Origin: CAYGTS01 sp964352905
Lineage (GTDB): Bacteria > Pseudomonadota > Gammaproteobacteria > JAHCLG01
Assembly: GCA_964352905.1 (NCBI GenBank)
Contig: CAYGTS010000079.1
Span: 1-12,161 of the forward strand
Direction of reading: 5' to 3'
Length of the DNA stretch: 12,161 bases
Below, piece after piece: positions 7,031 through 12,161 of this stretch (position 1 is the first letter of the stretch; every line of letters starts with the position of its first letter). The notes below the pieces were generated by a model. That model saw nothing but the letters and a program-made list of their open reading frames with translations, was not told the DNA's origin and did no database searches. A program made the translations under genes and the position numbers.

Positions 7031-8029
7031 TTAGAAGGAAATTTGGCCTAAATATTTTGCACCCTGATCACGAATACAACCATGATAGTGGCGCCATAAC
7101 ACCCACATATAGCGATGATGACCCATTAGCGAAACATTCGTTCCAAACGGATCAGAACTGGGTAAAGAATGGCTAGCAAAAATAGAACATTCTTGACTTA
7201 CCTTGGGATAAATTAATTGAAATTGGGTGTCCTGACTGTTTTCTTTAATGCGATCAACATAACAAGCTTGTCCACAATCTTGCGATAAGAATTGGTAAAG
7301 ATGCGGTTGCCCTGCTTCTGAAATAATACTCGCCGCACGCATTGCCGTTACCGCTGCTGCCTTGGCATCATTTGGTTGATTGACAAAACCGTTGCGTGGA
7401 TAAAGCGATCCCCAATCATTAATTAAAAATTTGCCTACTTCATGTAGGTCTGGTATTAAGCTATTGGGATTAAAACGCTCTAAACCCAGAAACCGCCAAG
7501 CATAAGCATCGATCAAAGAAGAATAATACACCGCATAGGGTTTTACTGTACTCGATAATATTAGCGGGTAACGACTTAACAAGGTTAAAGCAGGGTTACC
7601 AATCAAATCAACTTCGTGAAATTTGTTATTTAGATTATCATTTAAATTAGCCGGTTGATCACCCCAACCCATTTTAAAATCAGAAAAATTGCGTAATTGT
7701 TGTTGGCCTAATCGGTAAAAAACGGGATCAGCAATTTTTTGTGCGAATAGCCACGGATTATTATCATAGTGAGTATAACTACTCACCACTAAATCCGGTA
7801 AATAATGTTCAACTTTTAATGTCGTTTCAACATGACAAGCAGGCCCAACACAACGCAACCAAAAACACGTACCGGTAATGTGATAATCCAAACATTGTGG
7901 CGCAGCTTGCAGGGTGTTTTTAACAACGCTGAGTGAATCAATTTGATCACTCGCATAAAGATGATTTAATGGAAAATAGCAAAGCATGCTCAGTGATAAA
8001 ATTGCTAAGCGAATAGTTTTTGGGGTCAT
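7031..8029 (-). CDS. PFL_4710-family (TraU-like) integrating conjugative element protein
   Basis: The 332-residue protein matches family PFL_4710 (TIGR03756), related to F-plasmid TraU, an exported protein needed for conjugative DNA transfer. It begins with a signal peptide of about 26 residues (hydrophobic 7-24, ending LYA). The hallmark region is at 46-75: C46, GTCFWLRC (53-60), C65 and then VETTLKVEHYLPDLVVSSY, the 'CFWL.C' plus 'V..YLPD.VV' pattern. Further cysteines at 252, 256, 281 and 318 suggest disulfides in the periplasm. The length is close to the family norm. ATG 8029 has no recognisable Shine-Dalgarno sequence (the preceding bases are GGCATCCCC), so translation may be weak. The gene follows a 148-bp gap containing a long hairpin and is 14 bp from the PFL_4711 gene. 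Confidence 0.83.
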   Translation of the reverse strand: MTPKTIRLAILSLSMLCYFPLNHLYASDQIDSLSVVKNTLQAAPQCLDYHITGTCFWLRCVGPACHVETTLKVEHYLPDLVVSSYTHYDNNPWLFAQKIADPVFYRLGQQQLRNFSDFKMGWGDQPANLNDNLNNKFHEVDLIGNPALTLLSRYPLILSSTVKPYAVYYSSLIDAYAWRFLGLERFNPNSLIPDLHEVGKFLINDWGSLYPRNGFVNQPNDAKAAAVTAMRAASIISEAGQPHLYQFLSQDCGQACYVDRIKENSQDTQFQLIYPKVSQECSIFASHSLPSSDPFGTNVSLMGHHRYMWVLWRHYHGCIRDQGAKYLGQISF

Positions 8030-8123
8030 GGGGATGCCAAAATAATTATTGCTAATAAAAATAAATGTGAATGTATTAGAAAGGAATTGATACTTTTAAA
8101 CTTTGTTAGATAAGATCAAAATC

Positions 8124-8165
8124 AGATTTCGCTTGAAAAAGGTAAGTAATTTTCAAGCGGAAATC
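8124..8165 (-). terminator. Long hairpin after the 107-residue gene, candidate terminator or attenuator
   Basis: Arms 8124-8138 (GATTTCGCTTGAAAA) and 8150-8165 (TTTTCAAGCGGAAATC) pair over 15 bases with one bulge and an 11-base loop. It begins 12 bases past the stop at 8178. On the minus strand the hairpin is followed by TGATTTTGATCTT, only a weak T-rich tract, so termination may be partial. It lies about 95 bases before the TraU-like start and could lower expression of downstream transfer genes. No convincing promoter was seen between the hairpin and 8029. Confidence 0.4.
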
Positions 8166-8177
8166 AAGACAAAGCTA

Positions 8178-8501
8178 TTACGGCCCTTTGGGCACAAAAG
8201 CAGCAGCTAACTTTTGCTTTTGCTCTTGTTCCTGTTCTTGCGAGATTGAAGAATCTAAGTCTTTGAGTTCTTGTTCAACTTCTTCATTAAGTATTAAAGC
8301 TGTGTTAACCATTTTAAGTTCAGTTGCAGTTTTAGCCAATAAAATTTTGGCTTCGATAACCTCCAAACTTTCTTTTGGATTTGAAGGCTTTGCTGTTCTG
8401 AGTTGTTGACGAGCTCTGCTAAAATATTCTTTTGCTTTTTCAGCTGATGCAGTTTTAGCAAGACTTATATTAGTATTAACAGCAATTAAAACATAAAACA
8501 T
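8178..8501 (-). CDS. Small Gln-rich protein in the transfer operon, unknown function
   Basis: A 107-residue protein that I do not recognise. The N-terminus (MFYVLIAVNTNISLAKTASA) is hydrophobic and may be a short signal peptide or anchor. The middle (21-85) is predicted helical and charged (AKEYFSRARQQL, SLEVIEAKILLAKTATEL, LNEEVEQELKDL), consistent with a coiled coil. A QEQEQEQKQK tract follows at 88-97, then AAAFVPKGP. ATG 8501 has AGGA at about 6-7 bases, a strong site, so the gene is likely real. In related islands a PFL_4709-type gene lies between the ATPase and the TraU-like gene; this protein holds that position but does not show that family's pattern. The opposite-strand ORF at 8188-8409 is a Cys/Ser-rich shadow of the Gln tract and was rejected. 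Confidence 0.6.
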   Translation of the reverse strand: MFYVLIAVNTNISLAKTASAEKAKEYFSRARQQLRTAKPSNPKESLEVIEAKILLAKTATELKMVNTALILNEEVEQELKDLDSSISQEQEQEQKQKLAAAFVPKGP

Positions 8502-8513
8502 AATATTCCTCGC

Positions 8514-8633
8514 TTAAGTTCTTATTTTTAATAAAATTCCTTCGAGTAATAGATGCGGTCCTTCTAAAGTCGGCAGCATATTTAAACTTAATTGTACATT
8601 GCAGTCAATATGTTTTTTTGAATGCGAATGCAT
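8514..8633 (-). CDS. Possible 39-residue ORF between the ATPase and Gln-rich genes
   Basis: ATG 8633 opens a 39-codon frame (starting MHSHSKKHIDCNVQLSL, ending GILLKIRT) that fills most of the gap between the ATPase stop and the next gene. It stops 12 bases before ATG 8501, the tight spacing expected in an operon. Against it, GAGGA abuts the ATG with no spacing and no family is recognised. It could be a leader peptide, a remnant of a larger gene, or chance. Confidence 0.3.
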   Translation of the reverse strand: MHSHSKKHIDCNVQLSLNMLPTLEGPHLLLEGILLKIRT

Positions 8634-8668
8634 TCCTCGACAATGGTAAACTGAACGCTATTAATAAA

Positions 8669-11425
8669 TTAAATATTCTTCAGCAAATTTTTTATTTCTT
8701 CCTCCTCCATCTGCTTAGCCATCATTTTCGCCGCGGCTAATTCAGTTATTTGATGCTGCTGCATAAGCTTTTTACGTTGGGCTTTCTCATGCTTTTCAGT
8801 CATGGCTAAAGCTAACGACAAACGTGGTGGGACGTTGCGAAATAAAGCTTTGACTCGGTTACACAGCAATACCCCTTCCACATATTTTTTAGCGGATTTG
8901 CGCACTGAGCGAAATAATTCACGCTCCTCTTCGCTGAGCTTGCGAAATTCTTCAATGGCTTGCATTTCCGCTTCACTCATACCTAAGCAAATCCAAAATT
9001 CCATCATGCTTAAGATTTTTCGTGCTTCTTGCGGAAAGTCAGCTACATTTTGTGTTGCAAGCCACAACCATAAGCCAAATTTACGTGACATTTTAGCGCA
9101 CTTTGTTAAGTAGATAACGGTGAATAAGTTTTTGGTAATGGTATGAATTTCATCACCAAAAAATAAGGTAAAACGCTCTTCAAATTGGCGGGCTTCGGCT
9201 TTCGCCATAGTTCTTGACATTAAACCCATAAAGGCCAAAGCGTTATGCGCTTCATAACCTTCATCTTTAAATAAACCTTGCTCAAACAAAGTCACATCGG
9301 CATCGGGCCATGGCTGGCCTCTGCGATTAAAAACGTTATTTGCTAGCGTGTCTTTGGTAAAAAAAGCCATGCTATCTGCCATTGCTAATAAACGTGCTTG
9401 TTTTTCAGCTTGTTTATTTTTTACGGCTAATGCTTGTGCCATAGCATGCAAGGCATTCATCACATCACTGGCGATCATTTGATCATAACCTTGTGATTTT
9501 GCATCACCTGCTGCGTGAATTAACGCATCTAAAATTAGCATGCGATCTTGGCGTGTCAGGTTTGCTTGTTCTTTAATTTCACCACCGGTGATCATTAACG
9601 TAGCAGCCAATGCCATTTCGCCTAAATAATCTCGTTGCATGCTTTGATCATCAAGCGTCATAAAATCCTCAGCCGATAGGTTTGTAAAGTCCTGTTGCAA
9701 ACGACTCTCCAAGTTTGCTAAAGAGTGTTCTTGTAACGCAAGTTGCGCTAACATTTTTTCACTGTCAGTAAATGGATTTAGAATGGGCAAGTTATCTAAA
9801 CTAATTGCAACATGGTGTACTGAAAAACCCACTTCAGCAAAATAATCTTTTAATAAATGAAATGAGTTACCGGCATCCACCATCACTAAATACGGACGAT
9901 AAGTTCCCATGGTTTTAATTAATAAATCAATACTGGTAGCAGATTTACCCGCCCCCGTCGATCCCAGAATAAGCAAATGACTATTTTGATCTTTATCTTC
10001 AGGATTAAATGGATCAATTGTCAAACTTTCACCACCTCGGTTAAGAAATTGCAATAAAGGATGGCCGGTACCACGCTCACGCCCGTATAACGGCACTAAA
10101 TTTGCTAATTGCTTAGCAAAATAATGACTGCGATATAAATTTTGTTTATCAAAGCTGTAGTTATAACAAAAAGGTAAATTATTTAAATAACTCTGTGCTT
10201 GTACAAGATCATGCTCTGCATTTAAGATCTGAAAACCATTATTCAGCAGTAACGATTCTAATTTTATTTCCTTCTGCGACAAATCTTCTAACGAATTGCC
10301 ACGTAAATAAATTCCCATGCTTGCCGGAAAAAGAAAATTATTTTTTTCAATAGCCGTTTTGGCATACTGACAATCTTCAAATGTGATCATGGCTGCGGTA
10401 GTGCTGCTTTTTGTGGCACTTTGCTCAATGCGATCTAAATGGTTTTTCATAATTTCTTGAGATTGAATAATCACCGTCATCACAAAAATCGCTTGTTCAG
10501 GAAAATTATCCAATAAACCATAACGGAAATGGCCAAAGCAACGTTCTCGGCTTAAATGGCCAATATCCGGTACTTTACTCAACTGTTGGATACTCATATA
10601 ACGATGTGGTAAACCATCGAAATACCAAGCACCTTGATCGATCTGCGACTTTGGTGATGAATAAAATAATTGCTCAGCAAAATCATAACCAAATGGTTTT
10701 TCTGCTGCATTTTTGGGATAAGCTAATAATTTAATTAATGCCTCACTATCACCTTGCGTAACTTTAGGTGCTGGATTAAACCAACGGATTAACCAATCAC
10801 GAAAAGCTTTACCCTTTAAACGGGTTGCGGTAATGCCGAGCGCTTTTAATTTTGCAGTAAAACGGATCGCCACGGTATTTAAATCTTGTAACGCGCTCTG
10901 TCCTAGTCGTAAAACCATTTTCTTATTATATTGGCGATAAAAAACTACACGTACCTTGCGTTCACCACCATAAAAATGACTATCAGTGAGGGTATCATCA
11001 TAAAATATACCACCGGGTTTCACTAACCATTGCGAATAATCGTGCATTAACTTTAAATAGTTCGCTTTAAAGGGACTAGTTTGCGCGGTTGGCATAATAT
11101 AATGTTTAATTGCTTGATCTAAATAATCCATTGAATAATGATTCTCAGCATAGAATTGCACAATCCAAGGCGATTCTTCATCACGATATTGTGGAAAGGT
11201 ATCTTGAAAAAGACCTTGTAAGCCATCGCGTAGTTTTAATAAATAATCTACATGCTTTGCTTCACTCGCAAGCAATGTTAATTCAAAAACAGCGCCGACT
11301 GTTGTATCTTGTAGCAATACTGTTTGCGTTTCGTCATCGAATTCAACCCAGGGGAGATAAGGACATAATGAGGGTGGTAAAAGTACTTTTTCTTTAGGAT
11401 AAATTGTTTTAAATGAAATGCACAT
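8669..11425 (-). CDS. traC: Conjugative transfer ATPase, TraC/VirB4-like (PFL_4706 family)
   Basis: The 918-residue protein matches TIGR03744, the cytoplasmic/inner-membrane ATPase that powers pilus and channel assembly in GI-type conjugation. The N-terminal half (about 1-440) is the TraC/VirB4 N-domain, with RDGLQGLFQDTFPQY (66-80), GGERKVRVVFYRQY (153-166) and CFGHFRYGLLDNFPEQ (296-311). The motor domain follows: Walker A GSTGAGKS at 488-495, Walker B FTLFFGDEI at 752-760 with D758-E759, and the ATQN motif at 790-793. The C-terminus is a charged helix (880-918). The length is near the family norm and all catalytic residues are present, so it looks functional. ATG 11425 follows AGAGGA at about 5 bases. 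It is the first gene of the transfer block, downstream of a good promoter at 11452-11480. Confidence 0.92.
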   Translation of the reverse strand: MCISFKTIYPKEKVLLPPSLCPYLPWVEFDDETQTVLLQDTTVGAVFELTLLASEAKHVDYLLKLRDGLQGLFQDTFPQYRDEESPWIVQFYAENHYSMDYLDQAIKHYIMPTAQTSPFKANYLKLMHDYSQWLVKPGGIFYDDTLTDSHFYGGERKVRVVFYRQYNKKMVLRLGQSALQDLNTVAIRFTAKLKALGITATRLKGKAFRDWLIRWFNPAPKVTQGDSEALIKLLAYPKNAAEKPFGYDFAEQLFYSSPKSQIDQGAWYFDGLPHRYMSIQQLSKVPDIGHLSRERCFGHFRYGLLDNFPEQAIFVMTVIIQSQEIMKNHLDRIEQSATKSSTTAAMITFEDCQYAKTAIEKNNFLFPASMGIYLRGNSLEDLSQKEIKLESLLLNNGFQILNAEHDLVQAQSYLNNLPFCYNYSFDKQNLYRSHYFAKQLANLVPLYGRERGTGHPLLQFLNRGGESLTIDPFNPEDKDQNSHLLILGSTGAGKSATSIDLLIKTMGTYRPYLVMVDAGNSFHLLKDYFAEVGFSVHHVAISLDNLPILNPFTDSEKMLAQLALQEHSLANLESRLQQDFTNLSAEDFMTLDDQSMQRDYLGEMALAATLMITGGEIKEQANLTRQDRMLILDALIHAAGDAKSQGYDQMIASDVMNALHAMAQALAVKNKQAEKQARLLAMADSMAFFTKDTLANNVFNRRGQPWPDADVTLFEQGLFKDEGYEAHNALAFMGLMSRTMAKAEARQFEERFTLFFGDEIHTITKNLFTVIYLTKCAKMSRKFGLWLWLATQNVADFPQEARKILSMMEFWICLGMSEAEMQAIEEFRKLSEEERELFRSVRKSAKKYVEGVLLCNRVKALFRNVPPRLSLALAMTEKHEKAQRKKLMQQHQITELAAAKMMAKQMEEEEIKNLLKNI

Positions 11426-11451
11426 ATCTTCCTCTATTAATTGAACAAAAC

Positions 11452-11480
11452 ATTAAAGGTTTGAAAGGTTTACATTTCAA
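11452..11480 (-). promoter_or_regulatory. Promoter of the transfer block, with repeats in and around it
   Basis: On the minus strand, TTGAAA (11480-11475) is followed after exactly 17 bases by TTTAAT (11457-11452); each hexamer matches 5 of 6 consensus bases. Transcription would start near 11445, about 20 bases before the ATPase ATG. The spacer holds a 9-base tandem repeat (AAAGGTTTG / AAAGGTTTA, 11455-11472), and GGTTT...AAACC forms an inverted repeat at 11468-11487 over the -35. This arrangement could be a repressor site. The motifs are seen directly; the regulation is inferred. Confidence 0.5.
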
Positions 11481-11500
11481 CAAACCATTAATAAACAATA

Positions 11501-12161
11501 TTAACTGTCATTAACATTAGGGTATTTCGCATGAATATCCGAATAAAAATTTTTAACATCATTATCTTCTTTAATTAAAGATACCTGATCGTTTCCATTA
11601 TAAATTTTTAATATCTTTTCTGACTGTATTTGCGTTAAAAAATCTACATATTTAGCCAGCTCCTCAATAACTTCATGAGTTTTTGAAAAGCTAGAACTAT
11701 TTTCTAATTGTGAAATTAAAAGTTGAATTGCTTTATCTCTTTCATTCCTTAATATCAAATTAAAAAATTTTTCAAAAAATAAATGCAGCTCACTATATAG
11801 CTCTACTTCTGAATTTTTATTTTCATTCCGTTCTTTTTTTAAGAAAAAACTAACCTGTGTTTTATCAAGGCTGTCAGCATAATCACCATCTTTACTAACA
11901 ATAATCAATTTTATTCCTCTATCAACTTTACTTAGCAATGACTCCCAATTTACGGCATCCCCAATACTTCTGCTTTTACCAGGAGGATTTCCCAATTTAG
12001 CTCTAATCTCTGCTTTACGCACAATATCATCGCTTCTTTTCACAAAGAAAGCCTGATTAAAAATAGATTCAACTATTTTATCCACCTCTAAATTTAAATC
12101 TAAAGCCTGGTTTTTTTATACCTTCTTCAAAAAACTGTATGATCCCAATACCTTCCATTAT
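11501..12161 (-). pseudogene. PIN-domain (DUF4935-like) protein, frameshifted, 5' end beyond the window
   Basis: The 194-residue reading frame from GTG 12085 carries a PIN-family signature: KLGNPPGKSRSIGDAVNWESLL (30-51) and IIVSKDGDYADSL (61-73). The acidic residues D43, D66 and D68 sit where PIN nucleases bind metal. PIN proteins cleave RNA, often as toxins, but DUF4935 members are poorly characterised. The frame extends upstream without a start (ALDLNLEVDKIVE) to an A7 tract at 12117-12111 on the minus strand, where it meets TAA. The other frame then reads open to the window edge (MEGIGIIQFFEEGIKK). Removing one A joins them as EGIKNQALDLNLEVDK, a natural protein. The gene is therefore probably broken by slippage, or read through transcriptional slippage. 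It ends 75 bp before the ATPase gene and looks AT-richer, like inserted cargo. GTG 12085 as a genuine start is less likely. Confidence 0.65.

Noticed and set aside
8181..8250. Short tandem repeat array (CTTG/CTTTTG units) as a possible CRISPR or VNTR
   Set aside because: It is a brief coding repeat for the QEQEQ tract, with no regular repeat-spacer structure.
8188..8409. Plus-strand ORF of 73 residues rich in Cys and Ser
   Set aside because: It is the antisense of the Gln-codon tract of the 107-residue gene; its CSCSC pattern is a by-product of that repeat.
8802..9113. Plus-strand ORF of 103 residues
   Set aside because: Antisense to the motor domain of the ATPase, including its Walker B side; no independent support.
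11110..11397. Plus-strand ORF of 95 residues
   Set aside because: Antisense to the N-terminal part of the ATPase gene; no independent support.

Overview
The window looks like part of an AT-rich chromosome or island of a gammaproteobacterium. It carries a stretch of an integrative and conjugative element (ICE) with a genomic-island-type (GI/MPF-G) type IV secretion system. The transfer proteins belong to families I know from the Pseudomonas fluorescens Pf-5 island (PFL_4706, PFL_4710, PFL_4711, TraG, MobH/TraI, PFL_4669). The low GC, together with a glycosyltransferase-ankyrin protein of the kind found as effectors in Legionella, Coxiella and relatives, suggests a host in or near the Legionellales. 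The taxonomic call is an inference; no rRNA or tRNA is present to fix it.

Layout, read from the right end because nearly everything is on the minus strand: (i) 12161-11501, the 3' part of a PIN-domain (DUF4935-like) gene that appears frameshifted at an A7 tract; (ii) a good sigma70-type promoter (11452-11480) driving the transfer block; (iii) the TraC/VirB4-like ATPase (11425-8669); (iv) a possible 39-codon ORF and a 107-residue Gln-rich protein where the PFL_4709-type gene would be expected; (v) a long hairpin at 8124-8165; (vi) the exported TraU-like PFL_4710 protein and PFL_4711 protein, 14 bp apart; (vii) a 145-bp MITE-like element with ~50-bp imperfect terminal inverted repeats and TA flanks, which ends on the PFL_4711 stop codon; (viii) traG, split by an apparent -1 shift into a 461-residue part and an 86-residue part; (ix) one plus-strand membrane-protein gene (3352-3870) whose stop overlaps the traG stop; (x) a divergent two-gene unit with a small membrane protein and a short MobH/TraI-like protein that has lost the relaxase metal-site motifs; (xi) a glycosyltransferase-ankyrin gene with its own promoter, probably cargo; (xii) the N-terminal third of a PFL_4669-family ICE protein, cut off at 28.

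Together the core genes would supply the assembly ATPase, periplasmic and outer-membrane-side components and the inner-membrane mating-pair protein of a conjugation machine. Several lesions (split traG, truncated PFL_4669, eroded MobH, frameshifted PIN, MITE insertion) suggest an element that is decaying or immobilised. The glycosyltransferase gene, in contrast, is intact. No rRNA, tRNA, CRISPR array, integrase, att site or transposase gene is visible. No gene-free stretch reaches 300 bp; the longest is about 240 bp (1887-2127).
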